This document shows, piece by piece, positions 12,819 through 21,309 of a stretch of 23,616 nucleotides of DNA (position 1 is the stretch's first letter; the number at the start of each line of letters is the position of its first letter). A model generated the notes under the pieces. That model was not told where the DNA came from, made no database searches, and saw nothing but the letters and a program-made list of their open reading frames with translations. Origin of the DNA: JANOBD01 sp031411495. GTDB taxonomy: Bacteria > Planctomycetota > Phycisphaerae > Tepidisphaerales > Tepidisphaeraceae. The position numbers and the translations under genes are program-made. The stretch spans positions 1 to 23,616 of the forward strand of contig JANOBD010000130.1 in the NCBI GenBank assembly GCA_031411495.1. The letters run 5' to 3'.

Positions 12819-14546
12819 ATGCAGACTCCGAATGATCCGGCGAAGTGGACCCGACGCGACGTGCTGCGACAGGCGGCGATATCCGCTGTCGGGTTGGCCT
12901 TCGCCCCGCGTGGCGCGCAAGCCAGTGATGCACAGCCGAAGATCCTCTTCAACATACTGGGTTATTGCCCTCAAAACGCAAAGCGTTTGCTGTTTCCCGC
13001 ATCAACCAAGGCGCGAGTCGTCGTAGTGAACGAAGCCACTCAGCAGATCGAACTCCAAGTCGAGGCAACACCTGTTCGCGGCGACATGGGGTCGTTCGCG
13101 GCGGTCGATGTCTCGCAGCTGAAAGACAACGGCCAATACATCGTCCGCGCCGGAGTAACGAGCGCGAACATCCGCGTACACGCGGATGCACACCTGCAGG
13201 CGATTGCGGCGGGTGTTCATTACTTTGCCAGACAACGCTGCGGCGACGAACACAAGGGATACAACTCGCCTTGCCATCTTGATGATGGAAAGCGGAATGA
13301 CGATGGGAGGCATCGGGACGTGCGCGGCGGATGGCATGACGCGTGCGATCTGCGGAAATGGGTCGACGCGACGATCTACGGGGTGATCGGCCTGACCCAA
13401 GCCATGGAAACGCTTGCCGAAAAGCATCCGGATCGCGACGCCGCCATCGACGAGATTCGATGGGGCAACCAATACTTCCTGAAAATGCAGGAGCCCGAGG
13501 GATACGTGATGCGATGGTGTGGCGGGGATGAAGGCAATCGCCACACGGACAATCGTGTTGGAAGCGACGACGATCGGGTGATCGACACCGAACCGTGCGA
13601 ACTCCCCGGACAATTCAGTTTCATCGCCGCCGAAGCGCGGGTGGCGCGGCTGCTGGCTGGGTCGGATAAAGAGTACTCGCATCAATGCCTGCACGCGGCC
13701 GAGCGATGTCTGAAGTGGTGCCTGGAGTCTCGTTCGCCGGGGACCAGCCTCTCTCTCGCGGCCGGTGTCATCGCATCGACTCAGCTTTACGCGGCGACTG
13801 AAGTTCAATCGCACGCCACGACCGCGGCACGTTACGCCGATGAGTTGTTGGCGCTGCAGGCGGCCGATGCATCTGGTGCCGAGCTAGGCGGCTACTTTCG
13901 TTCAGGAAAGGACAACCCCGAACCCTTCCGCGACATCCATCATGGCAATCTGCCGTTGCTGGCGATGTGCGAATTGCTCGAACAGTTCCCGGGACACTCG
14001 AACGCGAATCGATGGAAGTCGTCGCTGGAACGGCACGTGGAGCATCTGGCGGCAATGGCGACCCGTTCGCCGTTTGGCATCGTTCCATACGGTCTCTACA
14101 GCGGCGCCGACGCCGAGCAAGGCCGCGTGATCGGTGCGATGCACTACCGATGGTTCATGAAGCCAAAAGGCGAGTATCCCGCTGCCGATTGGTGGGTTGG
14201 CATCAACGCTCATCTCGCCGCGAGCGCGATCGGACTGGTGCGCGCCGGTTCCCTCCTCGATCTGCGGCACTTGCGATCAATCGCTCAACGGCACCTCGAT
14301 TGGCTTTTAGGGGTGAACCCTTTTTCAGCCAGCACGATCACGGGTTTCGGAGCGAACCCACCTGCGCTTTACCGCGGCACACAATTCAGTCCGCCGACGC
14401 CGGAGATTCGCGGCGGCGTGATGAATGGCATCGGGGGCGATGAATCGGGTAACCCCGTTCTCGACGCGGGTTCGTGGCAGACCTGCGAGTACTGGACACC
14501 CGCGGTGGCGTATACGCACCTACTGCTTGCCATTCTCATGTGCTAG
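12819..14546 (+). CDS. Tat-exported glycoside hydrolase family 9 protein
   Basis: A 575-residue protein from the ATG at 12819, which has GAGGG about 8 bases upstream; the frame is open to 12642, but the extra 59 residues are Arg/Ser-rich and unsupported. A twin-arginine signal (T11-R-R-D-V-L16, hydrophobic to about 30, cleavage after AQA35) opens the chain. An immunoglobulin-like N-terminal domain (about 40-120) has the KILFNILGY start seen before many GH9 catalytic domains. The (alpha/alpha)6 domain carries GGWHDACD with D174 and D177 as nucleophile-water/base residues, replacing the usual GGWYDAGD. Near the C-terminus E557 in QTCEYWTPA fits the proton donor. A WLLGVNPF segment stands in the usual place before it. 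GH9 enzymes are inverting beta-glucanases or exo-glucosaminidases; Tyr to His and Gly to Cys changes in the motif make the substrate unsure. It sits alone between electron-transfer and polysaccharide genes and could trim exopolysaccharide or degrade external glycans. Confidence 0.88.
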   Translation: MQTPNDPAKWTRRDVLRQAAISAVGLAFAPRGAQASDAQPKILFNILGYCPQNAKRLLFPASTKARVVVVNEATQQIELQVEATPVRGDMGSFAAVDVSQLKDNGQYIVRAGVTSANIRVHADAHLQAIAAGVHYFARQRCGDEHKGYNSPCHLDDGKRNDDGRHRDVRGGWHDACDLRKWVDATIYGVIGLTQAMETLAEKHPDRDAAIDEIRWGNQYFLKMQEPEGYVMRWCGGDEGNRHTDNRVGSDDDRVIDTEPCELPGQFSFIAAEARVARLLAGSDKEYSHQCLHAAERCLKWCLESRSPGTSLSLAAGVIASTQLYAATEVQSHATTAARYADELLALQAADASGAELGGYFRSGKDNPEPFRDIHHGNLPLLAMCELLEQFPGHSNANRWKSSLERHVEHLAAMATRSPFGIVPYGLYSGADAEQGRVIGAMHYRWFMKPKGEYPAADWWVGINAHLAASAIGLVRAGSLLDLRHLRSIAQRHLDWLLGVNPFSASTITGFGANPPALYRGTQFSPPTPEIRGGVMNGIGGDESGNPVLDAGSWQTCEYWTPAVAYTHLLLAILMC

Positions 14547-14652
14547 GCCTTCATGGTCTGCGCGCTGAGACAATGCGTCGAATGGCGAAGCTGGAGAAAC
14601 TGAGATGTGGTTGTCGCGCGTGACACTCAAAGTTGATCGGAAATACAGTTTT

Positions 14653-14685
14653 TTGACTGACGACGAATTCTCTTAGCACTATTAT
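14653..14685 (+). promoter_or_regulatory. Possible promoter region of the exopolysaccharide operon
   Basis: The 208-base gap 14547-14754 is the only sizeable AT-rich interval before the operon. It holds TTGACT (14653-14658) after a T-run and TATTAT (14680-14685), but they are 21 bases apart, too far for a standard sigma70 promoter. TGACGA at 14658 with 16-base spacing is a weaker alternative -35. Start of transcription here is likely from gene layout, the exact boxes are not. Confidence 0.28.
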
Positions 14686-14754
14686 CCCCGCTTGTCCGTA
14701 AGACCTGCTATCAATCAGTAGCCCCAGTGTAAACCCGGTGGTTGGGAGATTTTT

Positions 14755-17010
14755 GTGTTGCCAGTTACGCGTTCAATCGCATCGGAGCATGTTCCGATGC
14801 TCAAAACTGATCCATTGAATTCATCGAATTCACCGAGTCTTGGTGAGTCGATTTACGGCTCTACGCTTTTGGAAGTGATCTGGACCCAGCGCTGGCTTTT
14901 CTGTGCGTGCGTGTTTGGGTCGCTTGCGCTAGCGAGCCTGTATTTGTTGAATGCAACGCGTATCTATCGAGCCACTGGCAGCGTATTACTTAATCCCGTT
15001 GCCTCACCTCTGCTTGGTACTGCAGAACCGTCGCGGATTTCTGAAAACTATAACCAGACTCGGGCTGATGAGCTTCGATCGCTGACTGTACTGAATCGCG
15101 CGGTGAGCGAAGGGCAGCTGCGGCAACTCAAGACATTTCAGGAAGAAACCGGCGATCTCGCTCAGGCAATTCGCCACGGAACTGCGCTCCAGGTTGATCC
15201 CGCCAAACGCTCCGACATTCTGAACGTCACGATGGATTCTGCCTACCCCGAGGATGCGGTCGCGGTAGTAAACGCTGTGATGGTGGCTTACATCGCCGAA
15301 AACGCGCGGCTGTCGCGCACCGGTGGAAGCGAGATGGAGGCGCTGCTGGCGACCGAGCGCGACACACTTGCGGCACATCGCCGTGCATTGCAGAGCGAAC
15401 TTGCCGAACTGAACAAGTCCACCGGACTGATGCCCCTCGCACAAGGACAGGGAACGACGCTCACCCAGCGCACGTTCTCGTTGTCGAACTCCCTGAATAC
15501 CGCGGAAACGACGCTGGTCGATCTGGAGTCTCAGTACAAGGCGCTTGAGTCGGCGATCAAGACGCCCGACTCACTGACCGCATTCGTCGAAGCCCAGCAG
15601 TTTCGCGGCCGGGATTTCGGAGACGCCGAATACGACGATCTGCGCCAGCAGATGTCCGCGCTGCAGCTGGCGCTAGGCCAGCTCGAGGAAGTTCAAGGCG
15701 AACGTCACTATCGCGTCGTATCGATCAAGAATTCTATCGCGCGCCTAAGGGCGCGCATCAAGGAAAAGGAAGCGTCGATCGCGCGCGCGTACTTGCAATG
15801 GCTTGCGACCGAGATCGCGTCGAACAAGGCGACGGTTCAAAAGCTCACCACGCTGATGGGCGCGCACCAGGATTCCGCATCCGGCTTGAGCCCGCAGTTG
15901 ACGCGCTACGAGGAGATCGTGAATGAACTGGCGCGCGTCGAACGCGAGTTTGAGGTCCTGGACCAGCGCGCGACCCAGGTCCGCGTCAATAGCATTGTCG
16001 CAGGGCCGATGAGTGCCCGAGTGCTGGAGCCGGCGCAGATGGCGAAATCGCCGGTGTCGCCGAAAAAAGGTCTCAGCCTGATCATTGCCATGTTGAGCGG
16101 CACGCTGTTGGGGATGGGTCTCTCGCTGCTGCGTGAATGGCGCGACGCCCGCCTTCAGAATGTGGAAGAGATACCTCATTGGCTGGGCGCATCGGTGCTG
16201 GCGATCGTTCCGCGCATGTCGCGCGAAGTGTCGCCGCTGGATCGAGGGCGCCTCATTCAAATCGATCCTCGAAGCATGGCGGCGGAAGCCTACCGAAACA
16301 TCCGGACGATGATGACCTTGGGGGCGTCCCAAAGCATTAAATCCATTCTCATTACTTCCTCTGCGGCGGGTGACGGAAAGTCGACCACGACGAGCAACCT
16401 CGCGATCGCATTTGCACAGTCGGGTGAACGCACCTTGCTGATCGATGCAGATCTTCGCAGCCCGGTGCAGCATCTGATCTTCAGTACGCCGGGCCGCGCC
16501 GGGCTCGCAGGGGTTTTGCTGGGTGACGCCAAGTTGCGCGAAGCCATCTCGTCATCGGGAATTGAAGGGCTGGACATCCTCCCGTGCGGTCAATTGCCGT
16601 TGAATCCCGCGGAACTGCTTTCGGGCAATCGGTTTCAGCGTGTGCTTGGCGCACTGAGCAAGACCTACGACCGCGTGATCATCGATTCGTCGCCGCTCGG
16701 CCACACACCGGATGCGGCGCTGCTCGCGGCGGCCGCCGATTCGGCGATTCTGGTCGTGCGCCTCAACCAATCGGCCCGACGACATGGAATGTTGGCGGTC
16801 TCAATCCTGCGTCGGGTGGGCGCCAACTTCACCGGGATCGTCGCCAACGATGCGACGTCCCGCGGTGCATCCGTGCATTACGACAACTCTGCCCAATATA
16901 GCTCACACTCGGCCAGGCTCTTACCGTTGTCGCGAAAGTCTCAAATCCGACCGATTGATGAGGACCTGGAGCTTTCTGACTTCGCGAACGGTGGGAACGG
17001 TCATATCTGA
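14755..17010 (+). CDS. Wzz-type chain-length regulator fused to BY-kinase
   Basis: A 751-residue inner-membrane polysaccharide co-polymerase with a C-terminal tyrosine autokinase, controlling chain length and export of exopolysaccharide. The GTG at 14755 has GGGAG 6 bases upstream, which decides the start over the ATG at 14794. A first membrane helix lies at about 50-65 (FCACVFGSLALASLYLL). It is followed by a Wzz domain with a long coiled-coil periplasmic section (about 200-400) and a Pro-containing second helix near 430-455. The kinase has Walker A SSAAGDGKST with K542, Walker A' LLIDADLR with D564 and D566, and Walker B RVIIDSSP with D644. The C-terminal tail has only two close tyrosines (HYDNSAQYS), a small cluster for autophosphorylation. 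This is the first gene of the operon; the next gene starts 32 bases downstream. No matching phosphatase is in view. Confidence 0.93.
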   Translation: MLPVTRSIASEHVPMLKTDPLNSSNSPSLGESIYGSTLLEVIWTQRWLFCACVFGSLALASLYLLNATRIYRATGSVLLNPVASPLLGTAEPSRISENYNQTRADELRSLTVLNRAVSEGQLRQLKTFQEETGDLAQAIRHGTALQVDPAKRSDILNVTMDSAYPEDAVAVVNAVMVAYIAENARLSRTGGSEMEALLATERDTLAAHRRALQSELAELNKSTGLMPLAQGQGTTLTQRTFSLSNSLNTAETTLVDLESQYKALESAIKTPDSLTAFVEAQQFRGRDFGDAEYDDLRQQMSALQLALGQLEEVQGERHYRVVSIKNSIARLRARIKEKEASIARAYLQWLATEIASNKATVQKLTTLMGAHQDSASGLSPQLTRYEEIVNELARVEREFEVLDQRATQVRVNSIVAGPMSARVLEPAQMAKSPVSPKKGLSLIIAMLSGTLLGMGLSLLREWRDARLQNVEEIPHWLGASVLAIVPRMSREVSPLDRGRLIQIDPRSMAAEAYRNIRTMMTLGASQSIKSILITSSAAGDGKSTTTSNLAIAFAQSGERTLLIDADLRSPVQHLIFSTPGRAGLAGVLLGDAKLREAISSSGIEGLDILPCGQLPLNPAELLSGNRFQRVLGALSKTYDRVIIDSSPLGHTPDAALLAAAADSAILVVRLNQSARRHGMLAVSILRRVGANFTGIVANDATSRGASVHYDNSAQYSSHSARLLPLSRKSQIRPIDEDLELSDFANGGNGHI

Positions 17011-17042
17011 TTCGGTTGTCTTTGGGATCTGCGGGAGCATGC

Positions 17043-18599
17043 ATGTCGATGGTTGAAGGCAGGGAGAAATTGGAGCTTACGGGTACAGAGCAAAAGAACG
17101 GAGATGCCGAACTGTTGCCTGATTCGCGGAGGGTGAAGCCGCGCGCCCGATTTTTTACAGAATTGAGCGAACCCGATGACCACAGCTGGCTTGATCGACT
17201 TGGCGGCGATGTCAACAATCGACGTACATCACTCACGACGCTGTTGCCGTTTCTGCTGGCAGATCTCTCCGGGCTCGCGATATGCGGCCTGCTGACGCAA
17301 GCGATCCTCAACCTGATCCACCTTCCGGCTGCAGACTTAATCACCTTCTGGGCCGCTCCGTTCGTACTCATGCCGTTATGCCTCGCATTCGCCTCCGGCG
17401 GACTCTATTCGGAAATCTGGGTGCACCCGGTTGTCGAGTTCCGTCATATCACTTGCCTCACGCTGACCGCGATGCTCGCGGGAGCCTTCGCGGGGCTGAT
17501 CGCCTGGCCGTTGCCAGTCTGGTGCCTCACCGCGCTGCTTGTCACGGTGGTTGTCGCGCCGCTTCCGCGAATGCTGGTGAGACAGGTGCTGGTCCGATTT
17601 CCCGCATGGGGATTTCCGACACTCGTGATCGGCACCGGTGAAGGCGCGGTTGATGTAGCGCGACTGCTCCTGGAAGTGCCAAGGTCGGGGTTGCGTCCGG
17701 TGTTGCTGAGTGATCCGAGCGGCCAGTGCGGCTCGGGAATCTGGCCGGTCGTGAACGATCCCACGATTTTGAGATCGCTGCTCCATGTCCGGGGAGTTAA
17801 GCATGCCGTCGTGGCGCTTCCCGAGTACTCGATGGAAGCGATGGCCCGCATCCTTGACCGCTATAGCGGAATCGTTCCACATCTGCTGGTGCTGACCGAC
17901 ATCTCCACGTTGCCCACGCTTTGGGGCGCATCGCGCCAAGGCGGCCGAATCAGCGGTTTTGAGGTTCGCAACAGCCTGCTCCTGAGCACGCTGCTCAAGG
18001 TCAAGCGGGTCATCGATGTTCTGGTGGCCGCTACCGGTTTGATCCTGTCGTTCCCGCTGCTCCTGTGTATCTACCTCGCCGTGCGTCTCGACTCGCCGGG
18101 CGCAGCGCTGTTCGGGCACGAGCGAATCGGCCGCAATGGAGTGCGATTCAAAGCGTGGAAGTTTCGAACGATGTATTCGAATTCGAGCGATCTCCTGCGC
18201 GCTCATCTGCTCAACGACCCCGCCGCCGCCGCCGAATGGGCGCGGGATCAGAAACTGAAAGACGATCCGCGCGTGACGCGCATCGGCAGGATTCTTCGCG
18301 GCAGCAGCCTTGATGAACTGCCACAACTCTGGAACGTCCTGCTCGGCAATATGAGCCTCGTCGGACCCAGACCGATCGTTGAGTCCGAGGTCGAACGATA
18401 CGCGAACGCCTACAAGCACTACTGCCGCGTCAAGCCCGGCATCACCGGCCTGTGGCAGGTCTCCGGACGCTCGAGCGTGAGCTATGACGATCGCGTCGAA
18501 CTCGACGTGTTCTATGTTCGCCATTGGTCCCTGTGGCTCGACGTCTACATCCTCGGGAAAACGATCTACACACTCCTGAGCCGTGACGGGGCGTATTGA
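17043..18599 (+). CDS. Undecaprenyl-phosphate phosphoglycosyl transferase, WbaP type
   Basis: A 518-residue polytopic membrane enzyme that moves a sugar-1-phosphate (often galactose or glucose) from a nucleotide sugar to undecaprenyl phosphate, the first step of repeat-unit assembly. The ATG at 17043 has GGGAG 5 bases upstream; a TTG nine codons earlier is less likely. The N-terminus is polar. Four hydrophobic segments lie within about 60-180, then a nucleotide-fold region with GTGEGAV (about 195-330), and from about 320 the catalytic domain. This has the re-entrant helix KRVIDVLVAATGLILSFPLL, AWKFRTM, SSLDELPQLWN with the D424-E425 dyad, NMSLVGPRP and KPGITGLWQVSGRS. This is the bacterial sugar transferase signature of polyisoprenyl-phosphate hexose-1-phosphate transferases. 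It stands second in the operon and is 18 bases from the flippase gene. The sugar specificity cannot be read. Confidence 0.94.
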   Translation: MSMVEGREKLELTGTEQKNGDAELLPDSRRVKPRARFFTELSEPDDHSWLDRLGGDVNNRRTSLTTLLPFLLADLSGLAICGLLTQAILNLIHLPAADLITFWAAPFVLMPLCLAFASGGLYSEIWVHPVVEFRHITCLTLTAMLAGAFAGLIAWPLPVWCLTALLVTVVVAPLPRMLVRQVLVRFPAWGFPTLVIGTGEGAVDVARLLLEVPRSGLRPVLLSDPSGQCGSGIWPVVNDPTILRSLLHVRGVKHAVVALPEYSMEAMARILDRYSGIVPHLLVLTDISTLPTLWGASRQGGRISGFEVRNSLLLSTLLKVKRVIDVLVAATGLILSFPLLLCIYLAVRLDSPGAALFGHERIGRNGVRFKAWKFRTMYSNSSDLLRAHLLNDPAAAAEWARDQKLKDDPRVTRIGRILRGSSLDELPQLWNVLLGNMSLVGPRPIVESEVERYANAYKHYCRVKPGITGLWQVSGRSSVSYDDRVELDVFYVRHWSLWLDVYILGKTIYTLLSRDGAY

Positions 18600-18617
18600 A
18601 CCATCGCATTTCGAGCC

Positions 18618-20108
18618 ATGAACAGCCACGCCGCACAACATCTGAAACATGCAGGGATCTACCTCTTTGCGCGCGGCATCCCGGGACTGGTCGCGTTCCT
18701 GGCGATCCCCGTGTTCTCAAGGCTCCTGGATCCAGAGGAATACGGTCGTTACGCGGTGGTCGTGGCGATCGTCGCGACGCTGAACGCCGGGCTGTTTCAA
18801 TGGCTGCGTCTCTCCCTCGTGCGCTTCTTGCCCGCCCAGGACGTGCCGTCCGATCGGTTGAAATCCACATTGGCGAGTGCAAGCCTGTTACTCGTGGCGA
18901 TTCTTGGCGTCGTCGCGGTGCTACTCTGCTTCACGCCGCATGCAGCGGGTTGGCGCTCGGCGATCGGCGCATGCTGGGTACTGGTTTCCGCACAAGCACT
19001 CTTCGACATCTGCTGCGAAGCGACCCGCGCCGCGCTTAGCCCGTTACGGTACATGGCGTTGCAGGTCACGCGGACGCTCCTCTGGCTCGCGGCAGGCGTC
19101 GGGCTCATCACCGCGGGCTGGGGATGGAAAGGCCCGATCATCGGGCTTGCGATCGCAATGCTCGTGGCGGTTCTGACGATCGGAATCATCGACTGGAGAG
19201 GCATTCGGCTGCGGATCGATCGCGCGCTGCTGGTTCGCGTGTTCCGATACGGCATGCCGATCTCTCTCACGGTCCTCCTGGTCGTCATTCTCACCAGTAT
19301 CGATCGCTGGATGCTGGCCGGCTATCACGGCGAACGCGCGGCGGGCGTCTATTCCGTCGCGGTCGACTTCGTCACGCAGACGATCGTCCTCCTGATGCTC
19401 GCGGTGAACATGGCAGTGTTTCCAGTTGCGGTCCGCGCCTGGGAACAATTCGGCAGCGAAGAAGCGATGCGTCACATGGCTTCCAACATCTCTCTGCTGG
19501 CAGCAGTCGGCGTGCCGGCGGCAACCGGAGCGGCAGTGCTGGCGCCCGGACTGGCCACGTGCCTGCTCGGACCAGACTTTCGCGAAGCCGCTATCGTACT
19601 CATTCCTGTCGCCGCCATCGGCGGCGTACTTGCCAGCATCAAGGCCTATCACTTCGATGCGGCGTTCCAGTTCGTTTCGAGAACGATGGATCAGGTCTAC
19701 GTCGCGGTGGGTGTTGGCATCGTCAACGTGATTCTGAATCTCCTTCTCATTCCGAGAATGGGTCCGATGGGCGCCTGTATTTCCACCGTGACATCCTTTG
19801 TGATCGCGATCGTGGCGACCGTGATCGTCGGTCGACGTCACCTGCGCTTGCCATGGGCCGCCGGGGAAGTGTCGAAAGTGTTGGTCGCATCCGGCGCGAT
19901 GGCTGCCACGCTCTTTCCCTTTCGCAGCTCGATCCGTGCTTCAGATCTCGCGATCCAGATTCTGGCTGGCGTCGCGATCTACGGCGCATTTCTGCTCGCG
20001 ATGAACTTCCTCGGCTCACGCGTGGCGTTGATCGGCCGACTGCGTGCATCACCCGTGCAGCGCCCTCATGCGACATCCCTGGTTTCAGCAGCACCGGAGC
20101 GTTCGTAA
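18618..20108 (+). CDS. Wzx-type oligosaccharide flippase
   Basis: A 496-residue protein with about 12-14 hydrophobic helices and few polar loops, of the polysaccharide transport (MOP/MVF) superfamily. The N-terminus shows the family pattern: an early helix ending in IPVFSRLLDPEEYGRYAV, then a long run of membrane segments and basic cytoplasmic loops (for example DWRGIRLRIDRALLVRVFRYGMPI). It would turn the undecaprenyl-linked repeat unit from the cytoplasmic to the periplasmic face. It follows the phosphoglycosyl transferase by 18 bases and is followed by the GT4 gene after 4 bases. Family call is from the motif and helix pattern; substrate unknown. Confidence 0.92.
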   Translation: MNSHAAQHLKHAGIYLFARGIPGLVAFLAIPVFSRLLDPEEYGRYAVVVAIVATLNAGLFQWLRLSLVRFLPAQDVPSDRLKSTLASASLLLVAILGVVAVLLCFTPHAAGWRSAIGACWVLVSAQALFDICCEATRAALSPLRYMALQVTRTLLWLAAGVGLITAGWGWKGPIIGLAIAMLVAVLTIGIIDWRGIRLRIDRALLVRVFRYGMPISLTVLLVVILTSIDRWMLAGYHGERAAGVYSVAVDFVTQTIVLLMLAVNMAVFPVAVRAWEQFGSEEAMRHMASNISLLAAVGVPAATGAAVLAPGLATCLLGPDFREAAIVLIPVAAIGGVLASIKAYHFDAAFQFVSRTMDQVYVAVGVGIVNVILNLLLIPRMGPMGACISTVTSFVIAIVATVIVGRRHLRLPWAAGEVSKVLVASGAMAATLFPFRSSIRASDLAIQILAGVAIYGAFLLAMNFLGSRVALIGRLRASPVQRPHATSLVSAAPERS

Positions 20109-20112
20109 AGCG

Positions 20113-21309
20113 ATGAGCGTGCCGCATCAAATCGTCTGCATGTACGTGCCCTCCGAGGACGGCGGACATGCTCTGTATTCTCAGCAGTTGCTGACCGCAC
20201 TTGCCGCTGCAAGCCCGGAGACGCGCTTCGAACTGGTGAGTGCGGAAAATCTTGACCCGCAGTTCGACTCCAGCACCTATCGCGTGCATCGCCTGTTGCC
20301 TGCGCTGCGCGCCCGCTCGTCATTCCCGAACAAGCTCGCCTGGGCGACGAGCCGGCTGAAGTACTACCTGCAGCGCGAAGAGGTGTTTTTGAGCTGGCTC
20401 GAAACCCGGCCGGACATCGCCATCGTGCACCTGCAGGAGTGGAAGGCATGGCTCATGCCGCGCGTCGTGCGGCGAATCCGGTCGATGGGGAAGCGCGTGT
20501 TCTGCACGGTTCACAACATTTACCTGCATCGGTATCCGCCTGGCATTCCGCGGTCGATCGTCGATGGACGCGTGCGAAAAGGCGCCCTGCTGAGCGATGG
20601 ACTGTTTGTTCACACGCCACAGTTGGCAGCGGAGCTCGCCGGCTTTCTGGGAGAACGTCATCCGCCGATTCACGTGGTGTTGCATGGCGTCTGGGAGAGA
20701 CCGAAGCAACTCCATGAGTCGCCACTGGCCGCGCGAATGTCGCAGAAGAAGCTGCTGTTTTACGGCGTTCTTCGCCGCAACAAAGGCCTGCACGTACTGC
20801 TGAGGGCCATGCGACAGCTGCCGGAGTTCAGCTTGACTATCGCGGGAGAAGCACAGGAGCCGGAATACTTCGATCGCGAGTGCTTGCCGATGATTCGGCA
20901 GCTGCAGAAAGACGGGGCAAAGGTCGATCTGCAACTCGGACGTGTTTCCGAATCCGACACCGCGGAACTCTTCCGCACGCACAGCGCGCTGATGCTCCCG
21001 TACGACTCTTCGTTTGTCGCTCAGAGCGGCGTCGTGTTTCTTGCGATTGCGCATGGCGTGCCTGTTGTTGCGAGTAAAGCCGGAGGGCTCGGCTGGCTGA
21101 TGGGTGAGTTTTCCATCGGAGAAATCTGCGCGCAGGCGACGCCCGAAGAGCTCGCTGCCGCCGTACGCCGGTTATTCGATCGACCCTGCATCACTGAATT
21201 GGACCGCGAATTGAAAGAAGCGGCACGGACCTATTCGTGGGAGTCAACCGCGGCGAAGACACTTGACGCTTACCGCTCCTGCGAATCCCGTTCGGAGGTG
21301 TACGCGTGA
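20113..21309 (+). CDS. Glycosyltransferase family 4 (GT-B fold)
   Basis: A 398-residue cytoplasmic or membrane-associated glycosyltransferase that adds a sugar to the lipid-linked repeat unit. The ATG at 20113, four bases after the flippase stop, is chosen; an in-frame ATG at 20044 would overlap the flippase by 65 bases. The N-terminal Rossmann half begins QIVCMYVPSEDGGHALYS. The C-terminal half has KLLFYGVLRRNKGLHVLLRAM (about 212-232), the GT4 donor-binding start, then LTIAGE and SGVVFLAIAHGVPVVASKAGGL (about 305-326) with the nucleotide-binding loop. The usual E-x7-E pair is not clear: the first Glu is replaced near AQSGVVF, which is seen in some GT4 subgroups. The next gene begins with a GTGA overlap, so translation is coupled. 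Donor and linkage unknown. Confidence 0.92.
   Translation: MSVPHQIVCMYVPSEDGGHALYSQQLLTALAAASPETRFELVSAENLDPQFDSSTYRVHRLLPALRARSSFPNKLAWATSRLKYYLQREEVFLSWLETRPDIAIVHLQEWKAWLMPRVVRRIRSMGKRVFCTVHNIYLHRYPPGIPRSIVDGRVRKGALLSDGLFVHTPQLAAELAGFLGERHPPIHVVLHGVWERPKQLHESPLAARMSQKKLLFYGVLRRNKGLHVLLRAMRQLPEFSLTIAGEAQEPEYFDRECLPMIRQLQKDGAKVDLQLGRVSESDTAELFRTHSALMLPYDSSFVAQSGVVFLAIAHGVPVVASKAGGLGWLMGEFSIGEICAQATPEELAAAVRRLFDRPCITELDRELKEAARTYSWESTAAKTLDAYRSCESRSEVYA

Noticed and set aside
14653..14658. TTGACT as a standard -35 with TATTAT as its -10
   Set aside because: The 21-base spacing is outside the normal 16-18, so it is kept only as a low-confidence promoter region.
17376..18650. Minus-strand frame of 424 codons opposite the WbaP-type gene
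   Set aside because: Composition is His/Gln/Arg-rich without domains, and the plus strand carries the complete sugar transferase signature.
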